Positions 42,322 to 54,887 are shown, numbered from the stretch's first letter. The stretch is 64,000 bases of DNA from Alitta virens (GCA_932294295.1 OW028575.1:16372058-16436057); one strand, 5' to 3'. The notes: a model not told the origin generated them from the sequence alone. Numbers and translations are program-made.

Positions 42322-45300
42322 ATGGAGACATTTTCTGTCGTGATTTCTGCGTTGTATTTAGTGTTAATGGTGCAAGGACAGTCTGTAGTGGAGCAGGCGG
42401 ATGACGGTAGTTCAGGCAAGATCAGTTTTTCCACTCCCAACTTGAGCGACGAGGAATCGCTGAGTCCCTGGATGCCCGATGAACTACGCTGCGATGCTTG
42501 CAGGGCCATCTCATTCCAGGTACGGAGGCCCTTGTGACATTTTCTGTTTCTGTTTTGGAGGGTATATGGAATGGAGTCAGAACGGACCCCTTTGTCGCTT
42601 GGGTAGTGCCACTAGTGGATCATCAACATTCAAGGGGGCAGGCGGTGGGGGGGGGGACAAGATAGCTAGGGGAGTGTGAGGGTGTCTGATGTGCCACTGA
42701 GGACCCTGGCTAGATGCGGTCTGTATCTCCGCCCCCTTCACAATGTCTCAGGTGTCAAATTAACTTAATCAAGCTATCTCTACATTTGTGCCCCCCCCCC
42801 TTTTTATTTGAAAACTAATCATACAAGATTTCATATATATATTTTTATGGTGCTGTTTTAAAACTTTTAGGCACTCTAATATTAGGACCAGGAAGTTGAA
42901 TTGTAAATGCATGCATATACTGCGACAGTATTGTGTAAATAAACTGCTGAATTAATTATTGTATATTCAAGCGAATTAATGTTTTCATATTATATTATAT
43001 AACTTAGTAAGAAGCTTGCATATCATCTTCACGTGGAATGAACTCGGCCCTTAATTAATTCCCCTGGTATTTACTATACATATATATAGGCCTATATATG
43101 TATCTTGTGTAGTGAAAGAAGTACTCTGCACTCAACAGTAGCACACAACAGTAGCAGGAATTTTACTGAGATAAAAATCTGATAAGATCTTTGTGGAACA
43201 ATAACTACAATAGTGCCATAAAATTTAAGTCAAGATTGGTATGTTCAATTGTGACGACACTCCTGTTAAAATTATCCCTCCCTATATTGTTATTGATATA
43301 AAGTCATCACTCTCAACAACTAATGATTCAATGTTGAATAAATAACTAACAAGAGGCAATCAATATAGTGAACAGGTATGCAAGAATGCCATGCTCATGT
43401 ATTGGATTTCTGGCTTGAACAAAATAACGATCGCATTATGAGGCCAATTTGTCACTGAGATGATTTGGAGGATTGTCATTGGCTGAGCCACAGTGGAGTG
43501 GCACAACTGCTGGGGTCATTAAAGTGTAGTGTTACACTCGTTATTGGTGAATAGATTTCAAGAAATAAGTGTTATAAATATATACTCCCACAGACTTAGA
43601 GAATACAGGTTCTCATGATGGAGTCAATGGCCTAATTTGCAAATGAAATATTGCATGAAAATTATGACATTGAGAATGTATGTAAATTGTGCAAATAATG
43701 TTGACCTATAACATGTGTATTGTGATTCAGTCGCAGAAAATATTTAAAATTGGTTGAGTAAATTACAACACAATAGCTGAGCATGGCTAGCATGGTAATT
43801 AGCTGTTATTCTAAGTCGTAAAAAAACCCTGGTGCCACTGTCATGTCAGGCCCTGAAAGCCTGGCCCTTTAAAATTGAGAACATATATATGCAGTTAAAC
43901 TTGCCTTAATGGCCACTTGTCGTTAGCAGTCACTTCAAACTGCCCCGGACTGTATCATCGTTTAACCCTCTATAAAATTTATTATCATTTGCCAAATTAA
44001 TATGTATTATGTTCAATCAATCTATATTGAATAAAAATATCACTAATACAATATATTATTTCAATGCGGCACGGGAGGCTAATGGTGTAATTAATAAGTA
44101 AGACTAGAAGCTTTATGTTGACATTTTATTAATATGTTTGTTTTTGATTTGGTCTAGCAGGTGGCACAGAGCCTGTTGTTTCATAAAACATTTTATATCA
44201 TATATCATATTTCTTCTTACAAGTGTGGACCCCCAGTCCCCCACTGTGCTAGCAAGAGCACCTTGTATGCCATTGTCAGGACATGACTGACTTAAGAGTT
44301 TAGGAATTTATGCCTACTTTAGCAATCGTGACTGATTCTTGGTTAATAGTATTGTGGCCATCTCACATACTTTATTGTTATTAGTATAGGTCTCATGTCT
44401 TTTTATTGTAGATTTGGCAGAGTTTTTACAATTACAATGAGAAGAGGAAATCACTGAAATACAAATTGTCAGAATCGGATGTGTTGGAAATCATCGAAAC
44501 CCTATGTGCTGATTCTAACACTTGGGAGGGGTAAGTCTTGTTATCATAAAATAAAAAAATACTCGCAGTTACTCTGCAGTATTACCATGTATTTACTCCA
44601 CATTTGTTATTAGATATTCTGAAATTGATCGTCTGAGATACTTAGCAGTTAGTCTTAAATTTCAGTTATGGTCTAAAGGAGATCAAAAAGGTCAAACGAC
44701 TCTCTGGACTGGGACTTGAGACAGCGGATGTTCCAGGTGTAACAGCAGGAGGAGGAAAGTGGCCTGGCAGGTCTGTTATTTTACCTGTTTCATAATTATA
44801 TGAGCATTATTCGGGTTTTATTGCACATTTGAATATTTATATTGAAGTATAATCAAATAATATCCCATGTAATGTGCAAATTGCTATCATAGGCATGCTC
44901 GCATTGATGCATACCTGGATTAAGTACTTTATATACTACACGGTCACAGTGCTGATCTTTATATGAGTTATTATATCAAAGCAAGGTAATATCTTTGCTG
45001 TTAGTGCAGACTGATCACCACTGATGGGACACCTCCTGATCAAACCATGTAGTCTAGAATGCCTGTGGTTCTCAGGCATATTTCATAACACCAGCATTCA
45101 GTTAGCTAGAGTTTTTTTTAAAGGTGCTAATGGGATTTGCATAAGTTGAAACATTAAAATTATTACTTTCCAGATTGAGAGATATGTGCGAAACATATTC
45201 AGGGGAACTAGGAGAAATGGAGATTTACAAACAGTTCAAGAAAAACAGAGATGACTTAAAAGGCTTCGAGGATTATTTGTGCCGGGGCAAGGGAGTGCGT

Positions 45301-45351
45301 AGTGACTGTATGAAAAGTGATAAGAAGAAAAAGAAGAAAGATGAGTTATAA
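42322..45351 (+). CDS. MZB1: MZB1-like ER-resident co-chaperone, KDEL-ended
   Basis: Four exons (42322-42519, 44412-44530, 44666-44770, 45174-45351) join in phase to 600 nt (199 aa; human MZB1 is 189 aa). METFSVVISALYLVLMVQGQ is a signal peptide and KDEL is an ER-retention signal. The ordered landmarks of MZB1/pERp1 are present: LRCDACRAISFQ, an EIIETLC block, GLKEIKKVKRLSGLGL, KWPGRLRDMC and a YLC near the end. Six cysteines (57, 60, 98, 146, 177, 186) would make the three disulfides of the saposin-like canopy fold. In mammals MZB1 works with GRP94/BiP in antibody secretion and integrin folding; here a general ER folding role is inferred. The start has A at -3 and G at +4. The first intron (42520-44411) is AT-rich with a C run and a G run and no other gene. 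Confidence 0.88.
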
Positions 45352-46129
45352 TATATTTAAAAAAAAAGTAATTCTAAAAGAGGGAAAAAAAGTACGATTT
45401 GTGAGTGAGATGTGTACTCTTTGTACATGTTTAGAAATGGATGGATGAAATGTTAACATGTGGATTTTGCAAAGCAATGTATACTGCAAAATTGATTGGA
45501 ATACTACTGGATTATTTGTATGTATATAAAACACATACTTATGTGATGAAAAGGTAAATCCTATGCACTTTATCCACATTTAAAAATGCTATTTTTCTTA
45601 GGTTTAATCTTTAGGTGTGTGCACCGCTTTGTAAAACACAAAATGATCTCGATTTATAAATCATAAATATTGAACTATCCATCAATATAAATGATAGATT
45701 CCAATGCACTGAGCGAAAGTATATGGTGACTGAAAAATGTGCTGCACATCTGTCATCTTCTGTGATCCATTATCATAAGCAAATTTCTAGCTGGTTGCCA
45801 TTGTAACTTATTAGATGAAGTTTGTGCATGATTGACTCACTGTGTGGACATTAAGAATGAAGTATTGATTCCAGTGCCTTAAATGTAGAACGATATCATG
45901 AGGTGCAAAATCAAATGAGTTTTCTATGAATTTATTTTGAAAGAATATCCAGATAAGCATGAACAAAAAATTATGGTATGTTACATCTAGTCAATAATAT
46001 ACATTGTATATACACTGTATGTTTGATTGTTGGGAGACAGATTTTGAAGTTTTTAATACACAGATATGTTTCGATGTTGTGATTTTCTCAGTCTAGAATA
46101 ATTTCTGCTAGATGTTTTATCTTTGACAC

Positions 46130-46206
46130 AATAAATTTCACCTATCGATGTTACAGAGCATTCCAAGCAGTGCTGTCTAAAAATCATGAAAGATTAAAGA
46201 AATAAA
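46130..46206 (+). terminator. Poly(A) signals of the MZB1-like gene
   Basis: AATAAA at 46130-46135 and 46201-46206, 0.8 kb past the stop codon at 45351. The 3' UTR between has no open frame. The opposing RNLS signal lies only about 30 bp away. Confidence 0.5.
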
Positions 46207-46232
46207 CTGTTTGTTGTTATAACTTGGGTTAT

Positions 46233-46257
46233 TTTATTTCTTGGTTTGTTGTTTATT
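46233..46257 (-). terminator. Poly(A) signals of RNLS
   Basis: Minus-strand AATAAA at 46233-46238 and 46252-46257, about 65-90 bp past the RNLS stop. The resulting 3' end would abut or overlap that of the convergent MZB1-like gene. Confidence 0.5.
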
Positions 46258-46320
46258 AATTGTGCAAAGATGTTTAAATAGTCTTTTTGTATGAAAACAA
46301 ATAATTGTCACTGGCAGTTG

Positions 46321-49096
46321 CTAGAGTCTGCTTGGCTGTGCTAGCTGAGCGGCTGCAGTTGCTGACTTCACACAACCGTCAAATTTTGAATAAACAAAGG
46401 CATCACCAGCGCATATCAGAAGAGGCTTTTCATTGAGAACTATGGCTCCTGGCTGGTCATCGTAATGCTTGTAGACCTGGAGCAAAAATATGGAGTAAAT
46501 CAGAGCTATTGCAGCACCAAATAATGAACAATTTTGAATACATAGTTGGAATCAGAATTATTCAACCTTCCTGGAATTGCATAGAAATATGTTAACTATA
46601 ATTCTGCACAGGGCATAAATGACGCATGCCATCATCACAAAATTTTCTTTGAAGTAAAAATGCACTATATTATGCAAATTTCAATGCTATTTTTCAGATG
46701 TTATGCAATACTTCATGACCAATGCACATACAAAGTCTTATACATTCATATTTTTTTCATACACCTAAATTCTTATCAGAAGAGGCCAAAAGCAAAGGCA
46801 AATCGCATTTTATGTTACAGTCGTTGAATTTTAAAAGTGCCAATGATATTGCAATATTTTCATCATTAAAACCCGACGATGACAAGAAAAGAATGTCTGG
46901 ATGAAAAGATAGCTGGATTCAACAATAGCAATGGACCCACAGACCATATAGCAACCCCCTACCCAAAAAATGGTATATGTGGCAGTTCATATGTATACAG
47001 GTTCTGTAACCTTACATAGCTGTTGCAAAACAGCAGTAAAATTAGCAAAACCTTACACATTATCACATCTTCAAAAATTGTGATGATTTGTATTTTTCAT
47101 CGTCCTGTGCAATATAATAGTTGAAACATGTGCATGCAAATTCCAGGGGTGTTGCATAATTCTGCTGCCAACTGTGGATGCTGTCTATTGTCTCATTGCT
47201 CTACTCTACCTGGGAATACCGCCACTTGTGAAATTTGGTCGCAGCGAGTTCTGGCAGCTGAGGCAATAACTCATAAAGACGGGGAAGAAGGTATTTGGAA
47301 CCAACATCTTCTTTGTCCTCTTCAAGATGTTGCAGAGAAAAAGGAACATGCGCATGTACAGCTATTGAGGGTGCTGCATCTGTATAATTAGAAGTTTATT
47401 TGATTATTTAAGAACATATTTGTCAAGGGTGAATCACTCTCATTTATAATACTATATGTTTGATATATTACTATTTATAGGCCTATGTGGCAGGTGTTTA
47501 CTGCTTTATTGGCTATCTTCCACAGAAGTATAAAGACAAAAATGGATTACCTGCATTTCGCTTTTTGTTGTCAATAGATATAAACCTAATGCATGGATCC
47601 CCTTCCACATATTTGGCTGTCCAAGGGATGTCAAATGTTGTGCCTTTGTCGAAATAGACACCAAGTGCAAATCTGCTCGAGTACTCCACCTTCTGCAGTT
47701 TCTCTTTAACATCTGGCTGTTTATCTGGGGGAAAAAAATTTCATCAGTTATAAATTCAAAATATGTTGCAATAAAATAATTCCTGTTTTATAGAGTGTAA
47801 TAGTGTTGCTTACTGAGAATATCAGGCACAGATCCTTGCAGCTGAAGTATTTGTGGGACAGGCATGGTCAGAATCACAGAATCAAAGTATTCTGTGTGAC
47901 CATTGTTGGTTGTCACTTTCCACTTGTCATTTTCTGTGGATAAGTCAGTGATGTGATGATTGTATTTCACTTCAGATTCTGCAAATCCAACAGTGTGGCA
48001 ATAACTAGTGTTGTGTATGTCTGTGTACATAATGCATAATGAAAGGAAACTTCTTTCATGTGGTTGCCAATGTTTACACACACAAATGAACTGTACTGCC
48101 TTGTTTTTCTGTGTAATGATTTACCTGATTTATTGAGGAAATGCTTGACTAGTGAACTTATTCCCTTGGGGGTCACAAAGTGTGTTGCTCCAGGTTGAGA
48201 AAATCTGTCATTTTCAAGCTTTTCATTGAATTTGAGAAAGATTCCGGCTGCTTGAAGTTCATTGTACAATCTGGTGGTGAATGACAGTGAGAGAAACAAA
48301 ATAAAGATCAGAAAACATGCATTGAACATGCATCTATATATAGTATTCTTGATTATTGATGCATTGCTTAACAGATAGCTTTTGATAATAACACTAATTA
48401 AGCTCTTGATTCACTAATTAAGTTATCATATATGGTTATAGGAGCTAGCATCTGGCCATTAGCCAATTAGAATGAATTAATCTGTACCTTTCGTGGAGCT
48501 TGAAATCTTCGATTGTGGAAGATATGTACTGGGCTCCCAAGTCTACTGTGCAGTTACAGTCTTTGGGAGATCGGCTTGTGCTCATTCTGCCACCTGAAAT
48601 TTATCATTTTGTTCTTTGATAATCCATTGTGAATCTGATCTTACCATGCATTTGAAGTTTCAGTAGATTTAAATTGCAACACATTGTAATACTCAGTAAT
48701 TAGGTAGTTATTAGAAGGATATGGACCCCCATATATTGCAACTGATGACATGTATGTGTGTGTTTCTGCAATAAAGATTAATAATTAATAATAATAATAA
48801 TATATAATTATACATGTGTATTTATAATTTCTTTCTTTTTTTTCCTTGCTAAAGTCGTAATCTTTACAATATAATGGTCTTTGCAAGTTTGCAATGAGTG
48901 CCATGTTTGTCTACAGAGCAGCTTAATGGATTTGTTTAAATCTTAAAACTCTCAAAGTAAAACAATAATTAACATGACCTGCTCCATTGGACTTATCCCA
49001 TATTGCAATGGATGCCTCAGAAGGCAGTTGTGTCTTGAGCATTGAGGCTGTCAAGGCCCCTGTTATTCCAGCTCCTGCAATCAACACCCGTCCCAT
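46321..49096 (-). CDS. RNLS: Renalase, FAD-dependent oxidase
   Basis: Seven exons (49096-48979, 48593-48488, 48270-48125, 47978-47814, 47724-47551, 47379-47210, 46476-46321) join in phase to 1035 nt (344 aa; human 342). MGRVLIAGAGITGALTASM is the Rossmann FAD motif (GxGxxG), followed by GGRMSTSRSP and DLGAQYI. Other renalase blocks are GATHFVTPKGISSLVKHFL, VILTMPVPQILQLQG, YSSRFALGVYFDKG, CIRFISIDNKKR and, near the end, LLICAGDAFVYSKFDGCV. Family knowledge: renalase oxidises 2- and 6-dihydro-NAD(P) isomers that inhibit dehydrogenases. The start at 49096 matches the family and has A at -3 and G at +4; an in-frame ATG at 49114 would add six residues. The exon-1 donor is weak (GTCATG), but the protein match supports it. 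Confidence 0.92.
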
Positions 49097-49315
49097 GATG
49101 ACACGGCCGAGCATCACTCTGAAGGACAGAATCGGACTTTGACAGCTGTGATAGCCACGCGCGTTATGTAATTCAAAACAACATTGACTGGTCTGCTAAT
49201 GACGAGTCAATCACTGATTAGGCTGTGGAGTCCAAGCACCCGACGATTTCAGAGAACACGTGGTGATGGAAAAATCGCATGCGTTGCAACGCAGAATGCC
49301 CAGGGAGAAGACAGC
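49097..49315. promoter_or_regulatory. Divergent RNLS/SETD6 promoter
   Basis: 219 bp separate the two start codons on opposite strands, so both 5' UTRs and core promoters must lie here. It contains CpG-bearing DNA (CACGCGCG, GATCG-poor flanks) and no TATA box. An in-frame ATG at 49199 upstream of SETD6 has a poor context. Confidence 0.6.
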
Positions 49316-52300
49316 ATGGCCGCGAAGAGGAACCCTGAGGCCACCAACAATCAAATTCCAGAGAAGAAATCCAAGGCAGGGGGTGATGGCAGTCGGTTAT
49401 TATCCTTTCTGGAATGGTGTAAAAGGGAGAATTTGAATGTGAATCCCAAAGTGAGTTGATTTGGAAATGGTGAAACTAAACTTTTTTTTCTTCTATAACT
49501 AAACTGGTATCATGCTGAAGTTGGATATTCCAACAAGGCGCATGGGTGTCATGGGGCGAGAAACTGTCTGTATATCCCTGCAACACAACAAAAAGCTGGA
49601 GTGTCCTCTCCAAGATAAGTCAAGATCACACCCAAAGCCCCAACCATATAATAAATAATTGTGGATTCTTGACCAGTGCAGGTTGTGGTATTTTTATTGG
49701 ATGTATTGTACAGGGTGATTTGAACGTGCATTTAGTAACTTTATCCAATATATTTTTTAATCAGGTTATAGTGAGCAAAGAAGGATCATGTTCCAATTAT
49801 GGAATGATAGCAGTGGAGGATATCTCAGAATCTGAAGTTTTGTTTGAAATCCCTAGGAAGTTATTGCTGGATGAGAAAACTACAGCTATTCATGAACTGA
49901 TGGACAAAGGTATACAAGAATAACTTCCACTCTCATTCTGATCCAGAATCTTGTCTCAAGCTTAGAGTAGTGTTATATATGGAGCTTCGATGTCAAAGTA
50001 TTACAATTTCAATTTCAGAAATGGCTAGTCTAGAGAGTGGCAGTGGCTGGGTCCCTGTGCTTGTATCCCTCATGTATGAATACAACAATCCATCATCCAA
50101 ATGGAGACCTTACCTTGATTTGGTCCCAGAAGAGGACGACCTTGACTTACCGATTTTCTGGAACAAGTGAGTGTATTGGGTTTGATATTATGAAAAATAT
50201 AAAGAAATACAGTAAGATATATATGAAAGTGTTAGGACTAGGTTAAATTTATTTTGGAGTACTAAAGGTAGAAATATACTTTCCTGAGACCTAAGGTGAC
50301 TATTTGTTATAAATATCTATATACTATGCTATATGACAGTTAATTGCAAGACATCGGAGTGATAAGACAGTCCGACTGTTATCCTACTTATTGCTTAACG
50401 TTCCTATTTATTTTGCAGAACTGATATGGAAAATGAACTTAGGGGCACGGGAGTTCCTGACATGGTTAAAAAGGACCTGGGTTTTATTGAAAGGGAATTT
50501 AATAATATTGTTCTCCCGTTCATAAAAAAGCACTCTGAACACTTTCCGTGAGTATGCTTTAATTATAATTAATTAGTAAACCATAAAATTTCCAAAGTTT
50601 TTGGGTTGAAGATGTATTTTTATTGAATGTTATACAGTGCATATTATTAGCCAGGTATTTGTAATTAAAGTAATGTAATTTCTACATATTTTTATGATCC
50701 GAAGACCATCAATTGTTGTTTTTGAATTTAACTGAGATTTTATCATTTTATGTTATTCAGCAAATTATGTGAGGACATAGAGTTTTACAAGAAAATGGTG
50801 GCATTCGTCATGGCATATAGCTTCACAGAACCCGAAAGATCGGAAGAAAATGAAGAAGAAGAAGATGGTGAAATTGAGGCAAAAACAACGCCTTTTATGG
50901 TTCCCATGGCTGACATTTTGAATCATGTTGCTAACAATAATGCTCATTTGGATTTTGGGAAGGAGGCTTTGAAGATGGTTGCTGTGAAAGCCATTAAAAA
51001 GGTTTGTGTTCATTTGAATAGTTGCTTAGCTGTTGAGGTTTTTCAGCATTAGCAAATTTTTAACTAGACGCATAATATTGAATAAAAATACATGACAAAT
51101 ATAAAGATAAGGATTAAAATATTGAGCTGTGCATATTCACTCTACTGATTTCAGAATAAGGCTGTTGTCAGTATACAAAATTGATGTGAAGATGATATAT
51201 ATTTTCAGGGTGAAGAAGTGTTCAACACATATGGAGAATTGTCTAATGCTCAACTTTTACAGATGTATGGCTTTTCTGAGGCTTATCCAAATAATCATTA
51301 TGATACTGTAAGTTCTCTAAATCCTCTTGAACTGTGCATTTTCCAATTAAAAGCGAACAATGATTAATGAATTTGAATTTCAGGTTGACATAAGTCTAAT
51401 AATATTGCGAGATGTGATGATGAGTGACCCGCCTGAGGGAAATTTAAAACTTGCCAAAGAAAAGTGGAATTTTATGGAAGACAGTGTAAGGTTTCTTTTA
51501 TGATAAATTGAAATACTGTTAGTGAGATTTGTTAATTGTGTAACTTTTTTCATCAATATCAAGCCAGTGTGTTCATTCAATGAGCTTCATGATATAGCTT
51601 ACTAAATCACACTTCGAAAGTCACATTCAGTCTTATATTTCCAGGGTAGAATATCAACTGAGGGTGGCATCGTGGTGGGCGTTGAGGGCGTCCTGACAGA
51701 CGATGACCTCCGAGGACTTATGAAGGTGTGGAGATTTTATTTTTCGGTACTTGTTTCAAAGACTCCTACTGATTTTGTTTAATTTGTTATCTGAAGCTAT
51801 TGTATTGTCTATTTGAAGCTTTGTCAGCTTATAAGACCAGCTACCACAGGTTGGAGTAAAGATGGGATGGTCATGATTGTACTTGGAGCTCGCACCATGT
51901 TACACATTAACCTGTGGGTTGGGTCTTTCACTCTCCTGAATAAACACAGAGTATAAAGTGCCACCAACTATCGTTTCAAGTGACTGAAACCAGCTGATCA
52001 TCATACAGTCTTGCTCATAGAAAAGCCTTTGCTACATTAATACTTCATTGCAGGTCATTTTTATGAAGAAATCAGAGTTTGAAGAATATAAGCAAAATGA
52101 TGACGGGTGGAGTGATGATGAAGATGAGTTAATATTACCTCTACAGTTTGGTTAGTACTAGTCTGTTAAATGATCAGATTTTGTGCCAAAATATTTTTAA
52201 GTTTGGGTCAATCAATTGCAATACTCAAATTTTTACTTTTAGATAAAATGCACACTTTGCCTGCCAAGTGGAAGTCATTTTTGAACAGGTAAAGTAAGCG

Positions 52301-52601
52301 GCCATTTCACGTTAAAAACTAACAATTATGTAAAAAATATTTGAAGAGTTAGAACTGTCACTTTATAATTCGTAGAGTAACAACTTGTATTTTATTTGGA
52401 TTGTAATGTTGGCATAATGCACACAATTTTGTGTTTTATGTTTTCAGAGTTTGCGAGACATGTATTAAACAGTACAACACATCGCTAGAGCAGCTGGAAA
52501 ATCAGTTGGATTTAAATAACACAAATCGACAGAGATACTGCAAATACTTAAAGCATGGGCAGCTCAAAATTTTTGACAAATTTACAAAATCTTTACAGTA
52601 G
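49316..52601 (+). CDS. SETD6: SETD6-type protein-lysine N-methyltransferase
   Basis: Eleven exons (49316-49450, 49765-49909, 50019-50166, 50419-50547, 50761-51001, 51209-51307, 51384-51485, 51645-51725, 52054-52150, 52243-52288, 52448-52601) join in phase to 1377 nt (458 aa). Landmarks of SETD6 in order: [15 protein letters not shown], the SET start [64 protein letters not shown] (the NHxxxN cofactor motif) and [20 protein letters not shown] (catalytic Tyr region). A C-terminal Rubisco-LSMT substrate-binding domain follows. Human SETD6 methylates RELA Lys310 and other proteins; the substrates here are unknown. An acidic insert ([10 protein letters not shown]) precedes the motif block, as in the human protein. 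The start was chosen for its strong context (A at -3, G at +4). Confidence 0.93.
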
Positions 52602-52763
52602 ATTTAAATGCATCTAAGGCCTATGAAATATTTATTTCATTTATGTGACTTAGTTCTCTCTTTGCTGTGTGTCTTTTTGGTGCATGTGCTTTCAGACTTA
52701 AGTTCACTTAACACAGCTTGAATAGAAATATGCTCACTCATACTTTGTAACATATGTAACATA

Positions 52764-53310
52764 GCATGTGAGTTTAATTAAAAAGGTCCATATTTCCTGT
52801 CATGAACTACAGTTCAATGATTTTAATGCTCTTGTTTGGTTTCATCTTTGGTTTTAAAATGCTCAATCATAAAGGGCATGCGAGTTTCATCAAAAGGGTC
52901 CATATTTTCTGTCATGAATTACAGCTTAATGATTTTGGTGCCTTGCGTTGTTTAAGGTTTTAAAATGCTCAATCATAAAGAGCATGTGAGTTTCATCGTG
53001 AGGTCCATAATTTCTGTCACAAATTCCAGGTTAATGCCTTTGGTTCACCTTGGGTTCTAAAATGCACAGAAGGGTCCATATTTTCTGTCACAGATTACAG
53101 CTTTATGATTTTGGTGCTCTTAGTGTCGTTTTAGAATTTATAATGCTCAATCATGGACAGCATGTGAGTTTCATCACAAAAGATCCAAATTTTGTGTCGT
53201 AAACTAGTGTTTAATGATGTTTATGCTCTTGTTTGGCATCATCTAAGGTTTTAAAATCCTTAATCATATACGGCATTTGAGTTTTGTCGAAAAGGTACAC
53301 ATTTTGCATA
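52764..53310. repeat. Degenerate tandem repeat, 90-113 bp period
   Basis: About five and a half units, each starting GCATGTGAGTTTCATC, then GGTCCATATTTTCTGTCA, an A/G-rich middle and TTTTAAAATGCTCAATCATA. Units differ by 10-25% and one is truncated. It lies 160 bp past the SETD6 stop, so it may be part of its 3' UTR. 53311-53850 holds nothing recognisable. Confidence 0.8.
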
Positions 53311-53855
53311 TTGTTGAGAACAAAGTTATTCAAGAAATCATTATAATAGATATTCCTTATCTATAACAATATTAACTTGGTCATTCTGATATTTGATTAT
53401 TTGACTATAGGTTCATGTGAATAGTATTATCAATATTTCTAATGCAGCCATTATAAATGTCCCTGTTTTTATATGCTTAAAACTCCCAAAAGGCACAACT
53501 ACACTATTTTAGATTTTATGTCAAGTTTATGAGCAATTTTATGACATTTTAATATCCTGTAGGTGCATTAGTGTGTAAGTAATTCCTAGAAAAAAAAGAT
53601 GACATATCAATGAGACTATCAAAAGGAACATAAAGGCAATTTAAATACAAAATTATATGAATGCATACAATGGAGTTTCGGAGTTCTGGCCTGAACACAA
53701 AGTGTGCTGGGCAGCCGCAGCTTGCCCAGCACATGGACCACTTTCGCTGAAGTATCTACAATACCTTTGGCAAAAGTTTTTGTCCAGGGTAAAAAGAAAG
53801 ATAACCAGATGAACCCTAAATCTCTATTCCGATCCCTTGTATACATATTACATAC

Positions 53856-54240
53856 TATTTATTTATTTATTTAAAAACATTTTAACTAGATACACAATCT
53901 GTAGAACAGTTTTTCATGTGGTCCAATTAAGGTAAAATTCACAATAAAAACTGGTTAAATTTAACAATTAACAGAAAAAAATTTGACATGAATTTTAAAA
54001 ACAGCACATTAAGCACTCGTGAATTTTGGCTGGTAGGTCGTTCCACACAACAGAGCCCCTATACATAAATGACTTCTTCATAATATTTGTTCTACATTCA
54101 GGCATTTTAACTTTAAGAGTATTACTTGCTCGTGTATTAATGTCATTAAATTCACTTGCTCATGTGTTAATGTCATTAAATTCACAGGCCATGGTGAGTT
54201 ACATAGTATTCATGGCAATGCACCAGATCACCTATTATAC
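53856..54240 (-). pseudogene. LINE 3' end with (AAAT)n tail
   Basis: On the minus strand a frame reads MKKSFMYRGSVVWNDLPAKI, a typical end of CR1/L2-like ORF2 proteins. A stop codon, about 150 bp of 3' UTR and a (AAAT)n tail at 53856-53872 follow. The 5' part is missing, as usual for LINE copies. A 32-bp direct duplication (ACTTGCTC...ATTAAATTC) lies at about 54125-54184. Confidence 0.65.
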
Positions 54241-54368
54241 ATTAAAGTTGCTAAATAATAATCAATTCTTTGACTTTATAAAATCAAATTTTAATTGATA
54301 ATTCAAGCAGCTCAGTTTTGTAGCCTTTGTATAGCATTAATATTAGCATTACTACAACCCATATCAGA

Positions 54369-54556
54369 GGGCGGGGGCCTAGCTCAGAGGTAGCGCTCTG
54401 GGCTTCCAACCGCTGGGTGCGGGTTCGATTCCCGGTCGAGCCTAAGTTGGATGGCTGTTTCATCCTTCGTCTCATTGCCATGGTCCCTGCCTGTCCTAAT
54501 TAGCCCAACTGGTGCAAAAATACAGGACGTAAAGCCCTAATCACAAACACAAAACA
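54369..54556 (+). mobile_element. tRNA-derived SINE copy 1
   Basis: GGGCGGGGGCCTAGCTCAG start, A box TAGCTCAGAGGTAGCGC, a CTTCCAA anticodon-like loop (TCC), B box GGTTCGATTCCCG, then a body ending in GACGTAAAGCCCTAATCAC and a CA-rich tail. It lies within the 3' part of the Polinton polymerase relic. Confidence 0.85.
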
Positions 54557-54718
54557 GATCACTCTCACCTCTAGATTGAGTTCCTCTCTTAGATATCTCA
54601 GTCGACTCATGGTTCTAGCCTAGAGAGAATCCATACTCTCTCCAGTGTGAGGGTGTTTCACGAGTACTTTATCACTGTCTACAACCATGGTACACATCCC
54701 AGGAACTCCCAGGCTGTT

Positions 54719-54887
54719 TCTTCCAACCGCTGGGTCCCGGGTTCGATTCCCAGTCGAGCCTAAGTTGGATGGCTGTTTCATCCTTCGTCTCATTGCCATG
54801 GTCTCTGCTTGTGCTAATTAGCCCATCAGGTGCAGAAATACAGGACGTAAAGCCCTAATCCACCCACCCACCCACACCCTGGCTGTT
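54719..54887 (+). mobile_element. SINE copy 2, 5'-truncated
   Basis: Begins at TTCCAACCGCTGGG in the anticodon-loop region, so it lacks the A box. B box, body and a (CCAC)n tail are present. Confidence 0.8.

Noticed and set aside
48923..48978. Continuation of RNLS exon 1 past GTCATG
   Set aside because: Reading on gives non-renalase sequence, while splicing restores GGRMSTSRSP.
49199..49315. SETD6 start at the in-frame ATG 49199
   Set aside because: Poor start context (C at -3), and the added residues have no counterpart that I recognise in the family.
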